DNA of 64,000 bases from Kitasatospora sp. MAP5-34 (lineage in GTDB: Bacteria > Actinomycetota > Actinomycetes > Streptomycetales > Streptomycetaceae), in NCBI RefSeq assembly GCF_029894335.1, contig NZ_JARXZC010000036.1, positions 1 through 64,000 on the forward strand. The letters are read 5' to 3'. Both the position numbers and the translations under genes were made by a program. Every line of letters starts with the position of its first letter. Positions within the stretch are counted from its first letter, which is position 1. Positions 37,329 to 46,092 of the stretch are shown one piece after another. The notes beneath the pieces are model-generated. The model was not told where the DNA came from, ran no database searches, and saw only the letters and a program-made list of their open reading frames with translations.

Positions 37329-38414
37329 ATGCGCACTGTCGCCGTCGTCGGCACCGGACTGATCGGCACCTCCCTCGCGCTCGCCCTCGCCGGGCGCGGA
37401 CTGACCGTCCACCTGGAGGACGCCGACCCGGACGCCGCCCGGACGGCGGCCTCGCTGGGCGCGGGCACCACCGAACCGGCCGACGGCCCGGTCGATCTGG
37501 CGATCGTCGCGGTGCCGCCCGCGCTGGTCGGGAAGGTGCTCGCGGACTGCCAGCGGCGCGGGCTGGCCCGCTGGTACACCGACGTTGCCAGCGTGAAGAC
37601 CGGCCCGCGCGCCGACGTGACCGCGCTCGGCTGCGACACCGTCCACTACATCGGCAGCCACCCGATGGCGGGCCGTGAGCGCACCGGCCCGCTGGCGGCC
37701 CGCGCCGACCTCTTCGAGGGCCGGCCCTGGGTGCTGACCCCGACCGAGGACACCGACACCGAGACGCTCAACGCGGCCCTCGAGATGGTCGCGCTGTGCG
37801 GTGCCGTACCGATAGTGATGGACGCCACCGCCCACGACCGCGCCGTCGCGCTGGTCTCGCACGCCCCGCAGCTGTTCTCCTCGCTGGTCGCGGCGCGGCT
37901 GGAGCACGCGGACGAGACGGCCGTCCGGCTGGCCGGCCAGGGGGTCCGCGACGTCACCCGGATCGCCGGTTCCAACCCCGCGATGTGGGTCGACATCCTC
38001 TCCGCCAACGCCGGGGTGGTCGCCGACATCCTGGAGGAACTCGCCGCCGACCTCGGCGACACCGTCACCGCGCTGCGCGCGCTGGAGGCCGCCGACGAGG
38101 GCGAGCGCCGCACGGGCGCGGCCGGCATCGAGGCCGTGCTGCGGCGCGGCAACAGCGGCCAGGCCCGGATCCCCGGCAAGCACGGCGCCCCGCCGACCCG
38201 CTACGAGACCGTCTCCGTCGTGCTCGGCGACCAGCCCGGCGAGCTGGGGCGGCTGTTCGGCGAGGTCGGCGCGCTCGGGGTCAACATCGAGGACGTGGCG
38301 ATCGAGCACTCCACCGGCCAGCAGGTCGGCTTCGTCCAGCTCTCCGTCGCCCCCGCCGCCGTCCAGCGGCTCATCGGCGCGCTGGGCCAGCACGGCTGGA
38401 GCGTACGCGAGTAG
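37329..38414 (+). CDS. tyrA: Prephenate dehydrogenase
   Basis: A 361-residue enzyme of tyrosine synthesis. The Rossmann motif is VAVVGTGLIGTSLALAL (5-21). The catalytic His lies in YIGSHPMAGRERTGP. DRAVALVSHAPQLFSSLVAA and RDVTRIAGSNPAMWVDILSA are typical of the helical domain. A C-terminal ACT domain (about 285-361; YETVSVVLGDQPGELGRLFG) suggests feedback control by an amino acid, probably tyrosine. It diverges from the DUF4139 operon. In many streptomycetes a chorismate mutase gene sits just before it; none is seen here. Confidence 0.93.
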   Translation: MRTVAVVGTGLIGTSLALALAGRGLTVHLEDADPDAARTAASLGAGTTEPADGPVDLAIVAVPPALVGKVLADCQRRGLARWYTDVASVKTGPRADVTALGCDTVHYIGSHPMAGRERTGPLAARADLFEGRPWVLTPTEDTDTETLNAALEMVALCGAVPIVMDATAHDRAVALVSHAPQLFSSLVAARLEHADETAVRLAGQGVRDVTRIAGSNPAMWVDILSANAGVVADILEELAADLGDTVTALRALEAADEGERRTGAAGIEAVLRRGNSGQARIPGKHGAPPTRYETVSVVLGDQPGELGRLFGEVGALGVNIEDVAIEHSTGQQVGFVQLSVAPAAVQRLIGALGQHGWSVRE

Positions 38415-38431
38415 CGCCGGGGGGGTGCGGG

Positions 38432-38449
38432 CCGCCCCTCGTCTGTGGC
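38432..38449. repeat. Fragment of dispersed intergenic repeat
   Basis: GCCCCTCGTCTGTGGCTG matches the tail of copies 1 and 2 (CCCCTGTCTGTGGC) without the CGCGCAGTTCCCC core. It lies 17 bases after the tyrA stop. Confidence 0.4.
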
Positions 38450-38568
38450 TGATGCCGTTGTGCCGGTTCCGGGCGCGCTCTCGGGAGACAATTTCTGAGG
38501 GGCCGTCCGGTCCCGCCGTTCGCGAGGACGTTTTGCGCGGACGCTCCGCGAAGAAAGGTCAAGGCCAC

Positions 38569-39654
38569 ATGCCACAGCAGGTCAGGGGCGTCATCGCCCG
38601 GGGCAAGGGCGAGCCCGTACGGGTCGAGACCATCGTGGTGCCCGATCCCGGGCCCGGGGAGGCCGTGGTCAAGGTCCAGGCCTGCGGGGTCTGCCACACC
38701 GATCTGCACTACCGGGACGGCGGGATCAACGACGACTTCCCGTTCCTGCTCGGGCACGAGGCCGCCGGTGTGGTGGAGAGCGTCGGCGCGGGCGTGACGG
38801 AGGTGGCGCCCGGCGACTTCGTGATCCTGAACTGGCGCGCGGTCTGCGGGCAGTGCCGCTCCTGTCGGCGCGGGCGGCCGCAGTACTGCTTCGCCACCCA
38901 CAACGCGAAGCAGCCGATGACCCTGCTCGACGGCACCCCGCTCTCGCCCGCGCTGGGCATCGGCGCCTTCGCCGACAAGACCCTGGTCGCCGCCGGCCAG
39001 TGCACCAAGGTGGACCCGGCCGCGTCGCCCGCCGCCGCCGGTCTGCTCGGCTGCGGGGTGATGGCCGGCCTCGGTGCCGCCGTCAACACCGGCGGGGTGG
39101 GCCGGGGGGACAGCGTCGCGGTGATCGGCTGCGGCGGGGTCGGCAACGCCGCCGTGATGGGTGCCCGGCTGGCCGGTGCGGCGAAGATCATCGCGGTGGA
39201 CATCGACGACCGCAAGCTCGCCACCGCGCTGCGCCTGGGCGCCACCCACACCGTCAACTCGGCCACCGGCGACGCCGTCGAGGAGATCCGTGCGCTGACG
39301 GACGGCAACGGCGCGGACGTGGTCATCGAGGCGGTCGGCCGCCCCGAGACGTACAAGCAGGCGTTCTACGCGCGTGACCTGGCGGGTACTGTCGTCCTGG
39401 TCGGTGTGCCGACGCCGGAGATGACTCTTGAGCTCCCGCTGCTCGACGTCTTCGGACGCGGTGGCGCGCTGAAGTCCTCCTGGTACGGCGACTGTCTGCC
39501 CTCGCGGGACTTCCCGCTGCTGATCGACCTCTATTTGCAAGGACGGCTCGACTTGGACGCTTTCGTCTCCGAGACCATCGCACTCGACCAGGTCGAGGAA
39601 GCCTTCGCCCGGATGCACGGCGGCGACGTGCTGCGTTCGGTGGTGATGCTCTGA
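38569..39654 (+). CDS. mscR: S-(hydroxymethyl)mycothiol dehydrogenase
   Basis: A 361-residue zinc alcohol dehydrogenase. VRGVIARGKGEPVRVETIVV at the N-terminus, GINDDFPFLLGHEAAGVVES and TLELPLLDVFGRGGALKSSW match the mycothiol-dependent formaldehyde dehydrogenase group. Catalytic zinc ligands are in CGVCHTDLH and GHEAAG, the structural zinc cysteines are in CGQCRSCRRGRPQYC, and NAD binds at IGCGGVGNAAVMG. It oxidises the adduct of formaldehyde with mycothiol; S-nitrosomycothiol reduction is also known for this family. The ATG at 38569 is at the conserved MPQQVRG. The next gene overlaps its stop by one base. Confidence 0.9.
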   Translation: MPQQVRGVIARGKGEPVRVETIVVPDPGPGEAVVKVQACGVCHTDLHYRDGGINDDFPFLLGHEAAGVVESVGAGVTEVAPGDFVILNWRAVCGQCRSCRRGRPQYCFATHNAKQPMTLLDGTPLSPALGIGAFADKTLVAAGQCTKVDPAASPAAAGLLGCGVMAGLGAAVNTGGVGRGDSVAVIGCGGVGNAAVMGARLAGAAKIIAVDIDDRKLATALRLGATHTVNSATGDAVEEIRALTDGNGADVVIEAVGRPETYKQAFYARDLAGTVVLVGVPTPEMTLELPLLDVFGRGGALKSSWYGDCLPSRDFPLLIDLYLQGRLDLDAFVSETIALDQVEEAFARMHGGDVLRSVVML

Positions 39655-40298
39655 TGCGTCAGATGCCCCCCGAGCCCGAGATCGAACTCCTCACCACCTC
39701 CGGCACCTTCTCGCTGGACGGCGGCACCTGGGAGGTCGAGAACAACGTCTGGATCATCGCCAACGACCGCGACGCCGTGGTCATCGACCCGGCGCACGAC
39801 GCCCGGGCCGTCGCGACGGCCCTCGGCGACCGCGAACTGCGGGCGATCATCTGCACCCACGCGCACGACGACCACATCGGCGCCGCCCCCGAGCTGGCCG
39901 CACTGACCGGCGCGCCGATCCTGCTGCACCCCGACGACCTGCCGCTCTGGAAGCAGACCCACCCGAGCGACCACCCCGACGAGGACCTGCGGGACGGCCA
40001 GCGCATCACCGTCGGCGGGATCTACCTGCACGTCCGCCACACCCCGGGCCACAGCCCCGGCGGCGTCAGCATCTACGTGCCCGCGCTGGACGCCGTCTTC
40101 ACCGGCGACACCCTCTTCAAGGACGGCCCCGGAGCCACCAGGAGGTCCTTCTCGGACTTCCCGACCATCGTCGCCTCGATCCAGGAGCGCCTGCTCACCC
40201 TGCCCCCCGAGACGACCGTGCACCCCGGCCACGGCGCCACCACCACCATCGGCGAAGAAGCCTCCCACGTGGACGACTGGATCGCTCGCGGGCACTGA
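39654..40298 (+). CDS. MBL-fold metallo-hydrolase paired with mscR
   Basis: A 214-residue metallo-beta-lactamase-fold hydrolase with the full HxHxDH site at residues 69-74 (ICTHAHDDHIGAAPELA). HTPGHSPGGVSIYVP, DAVFTGDTLFKDGPGATRRS and VHPGHGATTTIGEE supply the other metal ligands. This matches the glyoxalase II-like branch. Its ATG shares a base with the mscR stop (TGATG). From that coupling it probably hydrolyses S-formylmycothiol, the product of MscR, to formate and mycothiol; this is inference. Confidence 0.88.
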   Translation: MRQMPPEPEIELLTTSGTFSLDGGTWEVENNVWIIANDRDAVVIDPAHDARAVATALGDRELRAIICTHAHDDHIGAAPELAALTGAPILLHPDDLPLWKQTHPSDHPDEDLRDGQRITVGGIYLHVRHTPGHSPGGVSIYVPALDAVFTGDTLFKDGPGATRRSFSDFPTIVASIQERLLTLPPETTVHPGHGATTTIGEEASHVDDWIARGH

Positions 40299-40340
40299 CG
40301 CCCGCGGGCACTGAGTTCACGCACCGGTACGCGACTGGTT

Positions 40341-40370
40341 CCCGCTCCCCTGTTCGCGCAGGGGAGCGGG
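40341..40370 (+). terminator. Terminator after the mscR operon
   Basis: CCCGCTCCCCTG (40341-40352) and CAGGGGAGCGGG (40359-40370) form a perfect 12-bp stem with a 6-base loop, between the metallo-hydrolase and cmk. Confidence 0.85.
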
Positions 40371-40491
40371 CCGCATCGTCGCGGAGTGCCCTGGAAATCG
40401 GGCCGGGCGGAGGGTTGGCGCCGGTCGTCTAACCTTGTTGTAGTCGCCCGGGTTTCGGAGACGGCTTCCGAGACAGAGAGAGGTTCGCCCC

Positions 40492-41205
40492 GTGGACACT
40501 GCCGACCGAGCTTGTGACCCGGTCGTCGTCGCCATCGACGGGCCTTCCGGCTCCGGAAAGTCGACGGTCTCCCGGGCCGTGGCCGCCCGGCTCGGGCTCA
40601 GCTTTCTGGACACCGGCGCGATGTACCGGGCGATGACCTGGTGGATGCTGGCGAACGACGTCGACGTCGACGACGCCGAGGCGGTGGCCGTCGCGTGCGG
40701 GAAGCCGGTGATCGTCTCCGGTACGGACGCGGCCGGCCCGACCATCACGGTGGACGGCCAGGACGTGTCCGGGCCGATCCGTGGTCCCGAGGTGACCTCG
40801 CAGGTCAGCGCCGTGTCTGCGGTTCCGCAGGTGCGGGCGCGGCTGGTGGAGCTGCAGCGGGGCTGCGCGGAGGTCGCCGAGCGCGGCATCGTCGCCGAGG
40901 GCCGGGACATGGGCAGTGTGGTCTTCCCGACCGCGACCGTGAAGGTGTTCCTCACGGCTTCCGAGGCCGCCCGTTCCGAGCGCCGCGCCGCCGAGCTGCG
41001 CGCCAAGGGCGTGGACGCGGCGACCATCACCGCGATGGCAGCCGACCTGGCCCGCCGCGACGCCGCCGACTCCTCCCGGGAGACCGCGCCGCTCGCCCAG
41101 GCGGCCGACGCCGTGCTGGTCGACACCAGCGAACTCACGCTGGAGCAGGTGATCGACCGGATCGCCGGCCTGGTGGAGGAGAAGGCCCGCTTCACCACGG
41201 TCTGA
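40492..41205 (+). CDS. cmk: (d)CMP kinase
   Basis: A 237-residue cytidylate kinase. The P-loop is IDGPSGSGKSTVSRAVA, the substrate region is FLDTGAMYRAMTWWML, and VAEGRDMGSVVFPTATVKVF with LTASEAARSERRAAEL and RDAADSSRETAPL carries the CMP-binding arginines and Asp. It phosphorylates CMP and dCMP. The GTG at 40492 follows a GAGAGAGG site. The gene der follows after 159 bases. In many actinobacteria an acyltransferase (plsC) lies between these two; it is absent here. Confidence 0.95.
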   Translation: MDTADRACDPVVVAIDGPSGSGKSTVSRAVAARLGLSFLDTGAMYRAMTWWMLANDVDVDDAEAVAVACGKPVIVSGTDAAGPTITVDGQDVSGPIRGPEVTSQVSAVSAVPQVRARLVELQRGCAEVAERGIVAEGRDMGSVVFPTATVKVFLTASEAARSERRAAELRAKGVDAATITAMAADLARRDAADSSRETAPLAQAADAVLVDTSELTLEQVIDRIAGLVEEKARFTTV

Positions 41206-41364
41206 ATCACGGTCTGACCGGAGCACACGGTCCGACCAGCCTGTGCACACACACATACTTTGCGTCGCCCGCTGACAGGGCGGTCCGCACCGCGCTGCCC
41301 CTCGAGGGCAGGTACGCACGGCACGTCCCTGGGAAGGGCCGCGCCGGGAAATGGAAGAACGAAG

Positions 41365-42816
41365 ATGAGCAACGAGACCGCCGCCGCCTCGCACGGCGAG
41401 CTGGACGCCGCCGAGTACGCGGAGTTCATGGCACTGGCCGCCGAGGAGGGCTTCGACCCCGAGGACCTCGACGGGCTCGACGGCAACCACGGCCCGCTGC
41501 CCGTGCTCGCCGTCGTCGGCCGCCCCAACGTCGGCAAGTCGACCCTGGTCAACCGCATCATCGGCCGTCGCGAGGCGGTCGTCGAGGACAAGCCCGGCGT
41601 CACCCGTGACCGCGTCTCGTACGAGGCGACCTGGAACGGCCGCCGGTTCAAGCTGGTGGACACCGGCGGCTGGGAGATCGACGTGCTCGGCCTCGACGCC
41701 GCCGTCGCCGCGCAGGCCGAGGTCGGCATCGACAACGCCGACGCGGTGCTCTTCGTGGTGGACGCCAACGTCGGCGCGACCGACACCGACGAGGCACTGA
41801 TCAAGCTCATCCGCCGGGCCGGCAAGCCCGTCGTGCTCTGCGCCAACAAGGTCGACGGCCCGGCCGCCGAGGCCGACGCCGCGATGCTGTGGTCGCTCGG
41901 CCTCGGCGAGCCGTACGCCGTCTCCGCCCTGCACGGCCGTGGCTCGGGCGACCTGCTCGACGCCGTCATGGACGCGCTGCCCGACGCCCCGCCGCAGACC
42001 TTCGGCGTCGTCGAGGGCGGCCCGCGCCGGGTCGCGCTGATCGGCCGGCCCAACGTCGGCAAGTCCAGCCTGCTCAACAAGGTGGCCGGCGAGAACCGCG
42101 TGGTCGTCAACGAGCTGGCCGGCACCACCCGTGACCCGGTCGACGAGCTGATCCAACTGGGCGGCAAGACCTGGAAGTTCATCGACACCGCCGGTATCCG
42201 CCGCCGGGTCCACCTGACCTCCGGCGCCGACTTCTACGCCTCGCTGCGCACCTCCTCGGCGCTGGACAAGGCCGAGGTCGCGGTCATCCTGGTCGACTCC
42301 AGCGAGCCGCTGGCCGAGCAGGACACCCGCATCATCTCGATGGCCGTCGAGTCCGGCCGCGCCGTGGTGATCGCGTACAACAAGTGGGACCAGATGGACG
42401 AGGAGCGCCGCTACTACCTGGAGCGCGAGATCGAGCAGGATCTCGTCCAGGTCCAGTGGGCGCCCCGGGTCAACGTCTCCGCGCTGACCGGCCGCCACAT
42501 GGAGAAGCTCGTCCCGGCGATCGAGACCGCGCTGGCCGGCTGGGAGACCCGCATCTCCACCGCCCGCCTCAACGCCTTCCTCGGCGAGCTGGTGGCCTCC
42601 CACCCGCACCCCGTCCGAGGTGGCAAGCAGCCCCGCATCCTGTTCGGCACCCAGGCGGGCGTGCGTCCGCCGCGCTTCGTCCTGTTCGCCTCCGGCTTCC
42701 TGGAGGCGGGCTACCGCCGCTACGTCGAGCGCCGTCTGCGCGAGGAGTTCGGCTTCGTCGGCACGCCGATCTCGATCTCGGTGCGGGTGCGCGAGAAGCG
42801 CAGCCGTAAGAAGTAG
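41365..42816 (+). CDS. der: Ribosome biogenesis GTPase Der (EngA)
   Basis: A 483-residue protein with two GTPase domains, as only Der has. The first has GRPNVGKSTLVNRIIGRREA, DTGGWE and NKVDG. The second, from about residue 226, has GRPNVGKSSLLNKVAG, DTAGIRRRVH and NKWD. The C-terminal KH-like domain follows (INAFL-type RLNAFLGELVASHPHPVRGG, then RPPRFVLFASGFLEAGYRRY). It acts in 50S assembly. An acidic N-terminal extension of about 45 residues is usual in actinobacteria. A strong terminator follows. Confidence 0.96.
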   Translation: MSNETAAASHGELDAAEYAEFMALAAEEGFDPEDLDGLDGNHGPLPVLAVVGRPNVGKSTLVNRIIGRREAVVEDKPGVTRDRVSYEATWNGRRFKLVDTGGWEIDVLGLDAAVAAQAEVGIDNADAVLFVVDANVGATDTDEALIKLIRRAGKPVVLCANKVDGPAAEADAAMLWSLGLGEPYAVSALHGRGSGDLLDAVMDALPDAPPQTFGVVEGGPRRVALIGRPNVGKSSLLNKVAGENRVVVNELAGTTRDPVDELIQLGGKTWKFIDTAGIRRRVHLTSGADFYASLRTSSALDKAEVAVILVDSSEPLAEQDTRIISMAVESGRAVVIAYNKWDQMDEERRYYLEREIEQDLVQVQWAPRVNVSALTGRHMEKLVPAIETALAGWETRISTARLNAFLGELVASHPHPVRGGKQPRILFGTQAGVRPPRFVLFASGFLEAGYRRYVERRLREEFGFVGTPISISVRVREKRSRKK

Positions 42817-42852
42817 TCGAGAGGCGGCTCGCGCGTTCGAGCCGAGGTAGTC

Positions 42853-42896
42853 AGAGAGGAGGCCGGGCGCCCGAAAGGGTGCCCGGCCTCCTCTCT
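42853..42896. terminator. Strong GAAA-loop terminator after der
   Basis: AGAGAGGAGGCCGGGC (42853-42868) and its exact complement (42881-42896), extended inward by GCCC/GGGT, form a 20-bp stem closed by a GAAA tetraloop. It serves der and the convergent gene at 42937. Confidence 0.9.
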
Positions 42897-42936
42897 GTAT
42901 ATCCGTTACGACTTCATATCCGTTACGACTTCGCGC

Positions 42937-43563
42937 TCAGCCCTGGCCCGGCACCCGGCCGGGCGGCAGCGAGAGCATGCTGATGCGGTGCCGCCCGCCG
43001 ACCCCGCCGACCGCCGCAGTCGCTGCGGTGGCCTGGGGGGCGGCCGGGGGAGGCGGGGTCAGGTAGCCCGTCGCGATCCAGCCCTGCCCGCCGGAGAACT
43101 GGTTGCTCTGGTCCTGGCCGGACTGGGCGTTTCCGTTCTGGCTGTGGCCGGATTGGGCATGGCTGGACTGGCTGTGGCCGGACTGGGTCTGGCCGCTCTG
43201 GAACTGCTGCTGGGCGGGCATGAACTGCGGCGTCCCCTGGGCGTGCCCCGGGTAGGTGTGGAACGCCTGCTGCTGCGGGTAGCCGACCGGTTCCGTCGTC
43301 CTGGCCGGGTACAGCTCACGCGATGGGTACAGCTCACGGGACGGGTACGGGTCGCGGATGGCGAAGCCCGTGAAGCGCATGTCCTCCTCGCCGGAGCGGT
43401 CGCCCGGCAGGGCGCGGAAGAGCCGCCGGTACTCCGAGTACAGCGCGTCGTAGATCGGCGTGGCCGGGGACGGGTGCTCCGCGTCGTACGACGGGCGCAT
43501 GCCCGGGATCGAACGGCTGCTGGTGGGCTGGCGGTGGGCTGCGGCGACGTCGTAGCTGTACAC
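42937..43563 (-). CDS. Hypothetical protein with Gln/Ser-rich repeats
   Basis: A 208-residue protein. The best conserved-looking part is TPIYDALYSEYRRLFRALPG then DRSGEEDMRFTGFAIRDP (about 34-70). Two copies of the short unit PSRELYP follow, then a Gln/Ser/Gly/His-rich stretch with repeats of QSGHSQ. The C-terminus is ISMLSLPPGRVPGQG. No signal peptide or membrane segment is visible. Proteins with a TPIYD-LY motif lie near der in other streptomycetes, but no function is known. A 216-base gap separates it from the next minus-strand gene upstream. Confidence 0.7.
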   Translation of the reverse strand: MYSYDVAAAHRQPTSSRSIPGMRPSYDAEHPSPATPIYDALYSEYRRLFRALPGDRSGEEDMRFTGFAIRDPYPSRELYPSRELYPARTTEPVGYPQQQAFHTYPGHAQGTPQFMPAQQQFQSGQTQSGHSQSSHAQSGHSQNGNAQSGQDQSNQFSGGQGWIATGYLTPPPPAAPQATAATAAVGGVGGRHRISMLSLPPGRVPGQG

Positions 43564-43754
43564 GTAGGAGCCAACGAGCGAGAAAGCCGGGGGATGCGGG
43601 CCCGGGGCAGAGCGGCCTGTGCCGCGACCGGTCCGACGCCTGACACCCGACGCCTGACACCGTGACCGGGATGGGGCCGAGACCTGGTCGAGGTCCCGGA
43701 GTCAGGCGCGGTGGCAGCCGTCCCGGCCTCCCGGAGGACGGACGCCCTGAGGCC

Positions 43755-43789
43755 GGGCACCTGAGCCGGCCCGGCCCGCTCAGGTGCCC
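43755..43789 (-). terminator. Hairpin at the stop of the 297-residue gene
   Basis: GGGCACCTGAGC (43755-43766) and GCTCAGGTGCCC (43778-43789) form a perfect 12-bp stem that includes the stop codon of the minus-strand gene. Confidence 0.7.
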
Positions 43790-44673
43790 GCGAGCGGGAA
43801 GGAGGCCGCCACCAGCAGGCCCTGGGCCGCCGCCCGGTCGAGCGCCTGGCGGAGCAGGTCCTCCCGGGGCTGGCGTCCGATGGTGCCGGCCGGTGCCGCG
43901 TACACCGTCACGGCGTTCTGCCGGCCTGCGGCGGACCGCCAGGTGTCGGTCACCTGGAGCGGCTGGTGTGCCTGCCACCAGGCGGCGCTGCCGCCGGTGG
44001 CGGTGGGGTGCAGGATCGCGTGCAGCTGGCCCATGGCCATCAGGACCGACCAACCGGGCATCTGGGCCGGTGGCTGGTCGACGCCGGTGACGTGCTGGAA
44101 GCCGTGCTCGGTGAGGAGGGAGAGGAACTGGTCCTGGCCGGAGAGGTCGCCAGGCCGTCCCACCGGGCCGGTCGGTTCGACCACCAGGGCGGCGTGCCCG
44201 GTGTCGCCCCGCAGCACCAGCCCGCAGGTGATCCCGAGAATGGCCGGCGCGCCGGCGCTGGGCACGATCGGGGCCGGGCCGGCGGGGGGTACGGGGTCGG
44301 CGGCCGGTGCGACAGCCGGTACTTGGGCGGGCGCCTGGGCCGGTGCCGGTGCCGGTGCCGGTGCCGGTGTTGGCATCGGCGCCGGGGCGGTGCCCTGGGC
44401 CTGGCTGATGCTGCGGACCGCGCCGAGCAACTGCTCCTCCGCGACGGGCACCACCTGGGAGGGGATGCAGCGGGCATGGGCGAACGCGAGTACGGCTGTC
44501 TCCTCGCCGACGAACAGCACGGTGCTGGTGGCCTCCTGGGTGGAGTCGCCGTTCGTTCGACAGGACGTGCAGTCGTAGGTGTCGGGCGCGTGGGCGCCGG
44601 CCAGCAGGCGGTCGGCCTCGTCATCGCCGATCTCGGCGCGGACCTCGTCGCTCACATCGAGCATGCGCGGCAC
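43780..44673 (-). CDS. Hypothetical protein with Cys pair and Pro/Ala linker
   Basis: A 297-residue protein in two parts joined by a linker of alternating Ala and Pro (about 95-140). The N-terminal part (LDVSDEVRAEIGDDEADRLL) has DTYDCTSCRTNGDST, a possible half zinc site, then FAHARCIPSQVVPV with another Cys and His. The C-terminal part has ITCGLVLRGDTGHAALVVEP, DLSGQDQFLSLLTEHGFQHV and PREDLLRQALDRAAAQGLLV. No family is recognised. The ATG at 44673 has a weak ribosome site. It diverges from the Rpf gene. Confidence 0.75.
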   Translation of the reverse strand: MPRMLDVSDEVRAEIGDDEADRLLAGAHAPDTYDCTSCRTNGDSTQEATSTVLFVGEETAVLAFAHARCIPSQVVPVAEEQLLGAVRSISQAQGTAPAPMPTPAPAPAPAPAQAPAQVPAVAPAADPVPPAGPAPIVPSAGAPAILGITCGLVLRGDTGHAALVVEPTGPVGRPGDLSGQDQFLSLLTEHGFQHVTGVDQPPAQMPGWSVLMAMGQLHAILHPTATGGSAAWWQAHQPLQVTDTWRSAAGRQNAVTVYAAPAGTIGRQPREDLLRQALDRAAAQGLLVAASFPLAGT

Positions 44674-45219
44674 GGGTACTCCTCGGGTCGTCAGGGGGTG
44701 GCAGGGGCGCGCCCGGCCGCCACTACCAACGGGCCGTTGTGTCTGGGGTCACGGGTGGGCTCGGCCAAGTCAGGAATTGCCGTAAATCTGACAACGCGGT
44801 GTGGACGATTGGTCACGATCTGTCGACGCTGTGTCCGAGGTCACGGGGTCCAAAATATGACCCAGGTCATAACCGCAGAAGGTTTGGCCAGGGTTCGATC
44901 ATGGAAATAGGGTGCAAATCGGACATCCGGCCACTGTTTGCTTGATCTTTACTGCCGGTAACACCGCCCTGAGCTGGGACGACCCGAAACTGTTTGGCCC
45001 ACGCCCGGGCGACTCGTAGCTTCGTAACCAGTGCAACGAGCACTACCCGGGTTCACCCCCGCAGCCCACGCCCTCCGGGGCGGACGGTGCGCGGGACGGT
45101 GACCGGGGCGGCGCGGCACGTCGGACACGTGCACGGCCGCCTTGCGGACGAGGTGAGCGAAATCAAGGCCCCTGGGGTCTGGTTCCGCATGCCCGCTCGG
45201 GATTGTCGAGAGGAAACAC
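44674..45219. other. 546-base divergent gap with Rpf leader
   Basis: No gene is visible. On the plus strand it holds a Crp-type site, a palindrome and a long transcribed-looking leader. The leader has a two-part hairpin: CCCGGG at 45004 pairs with CCCGGG at 45046, and CTCGT at 45013 with ACGAG at 45036. TTGCTT and TAACAC near 44938-44965 are a weak promoter match. Streptomyces rpfA leaders carry a c-di-AMP (ydaO) riboswitch; I looked for its conserved core and did not recognise it. Confidence 0.45.
44831..44870 (+). promoter_or_regulatory. Crp-type site and palindrome upstream of rpf gene
   Basis: GTGTCCGAGGTCAC (44831-44844) fits the Streptomyces Crp consensus GTG-N6-GNCAC exactly. Thirteen bases on, ATGACCCAGGTCAT (44857-44870) is a perfect inverted repeat with a 2-base centre. 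Crp control of Streptomyces rpfA is established knowledge, which makes the match meaningful. Confidence 0.5.
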
Positions 45220-45978
45220 ATGACCTTCCGTAACGAGACCGCCGCTGCCACCTCCACCACCAAGCGCAACCGCGTGCGGATGGCCCTCATGGGCGGGGCT
45301 GTCCTCGTCCTCCCGGTGGCCGGCCTCGTCACGGCCAACTCGGCCTCCGCCGCCTCGGTCTCCACCTGGGACGCGGTCGCCCAGTGCGAGAGCACCGGCA
45401 ACTGGAGCATCAACACCGGTAACGGCTTCTACGGCGGCCTGCAGTTCACCTCCAGCACCTGGGCCGCCTACGGTGGCACCCAGTACGCCGCCCAGGCCAA
45501 CCTGGCCACCAAGGCCCAGCAGATCGCCGTCGCCGAGAAGGTCCTCGCCTCGCAGGGCCCCGGCGCCTGGCCGGTCTGCTCCGTCAAGGCCGGCCTGACC
45601 CAGGGTGGCGCCGCCGCCCAGGTCGACACCTCCTCGTCCGCGAACTCGTCCGCGAACTCGTCCGCGTCCTCCACCAAGGCTTCGCGTTCGAAGGCCGCCC
45701 CCGCGCCGCAGAACGTGGCCCCGAAGGCCGACTCCTCGGTATCGAAGAAGAGCGCCGCCGCCCCGGTCGAGGCGCCGAAGACCACCAAGGCCCCCGTCGC
45801 CCCGGCTTCCCCGGCGGCGAAGAGCAACGGTGGCAACTACACCGTCAAGAGCGGCGACACCCTGAGCACCATCGCGGCCTCCAAGGGTCTCGACTGGAAG
45901 ACCCTGTACAGCCACAACGCCGGCGTCGTCGGCGGCAACCCGGACCTGATCTTCCCGGGCCAGGTCCTCTCGGTCTGA
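45220..45978 (+). CDS. Resuscitation-promoting-factor-like muralytic enzyme with LysM
   Basis: A 252-residue secreted cell-wall hydrolase. A Tat/Sec-like leader ends near VTANSASA-AS (residues 43-45). The Rpf domain is at about 47-122: STWDAVAQCESTGNW with catalytic Glu57 and Cys56, NGFYGGLQFTSSTWAAYGGT and QGPGAWPVCSV. A Ser/Ala/Pro linker follows. A LysM peptidoglycan-binding domain ends the protein (about 204-252; YTVKSGDTLSTIAASKGLDW). Rpf enzymes cleave the glycan strand to help spore germination and growth. GAGAGGAAAC precedes the ATG. A Crp-type site lies about 380 bases upstream. Confidence 0.93.
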   Translation: MTFRNETAAATSTTKRNRVRMALMGGAVLVLPVAGLVTANSASAASVSTWDAVAQCESTGNWSINTGNGFYGGLQFTSSTWAAYGGTQYAAQANLATKAQQIAVAEKVLASQGPGAWPVCSVKAGLTQGGAAAQVDTSSSANSSANSSASSTKASRSKAAPAPQNVAPKADSSVSKKSAAAPVEAPKTTKAPVAPASPAAKSNGGNYTVKSGDTLSTIAASKGLDWKTLYSHNAGVVGGNPDLIFPGQVLSV

Positions 45979-46011
45979 CGTACCCGGTAGGGACGTACCC
46001 CGAAGCACCGA

Positions 46012-46052
46012 CACCGCCGGCCGCTCCCCAACGCGTGGGACGGCCGGCGGTG
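46012..46052. terminator. Terminator between rpf and metallo-hydrolase genes
   Basis: CACCGCCGGCCG (46012-46023) and CGGCCGGCGGTG (46041-46052) form a perfect 12-bp stem between convergent genes, followed by CTGTTGTGT. Confidence 0.75.
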
Positions 46053-46092
46053 CTGTTGTGTCTGCGCCGGTCGGCCCGGTGCGAGGCCCCGG

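Noticed and set aside
44871..45219. ydaO (c-di-AMP) riboswitch in the rpf leader
   Set aside because: It was expected from knowledge of rpfA, but the conserved GACAGCTAACCTCG-type core was not found by eye, so it is not called.
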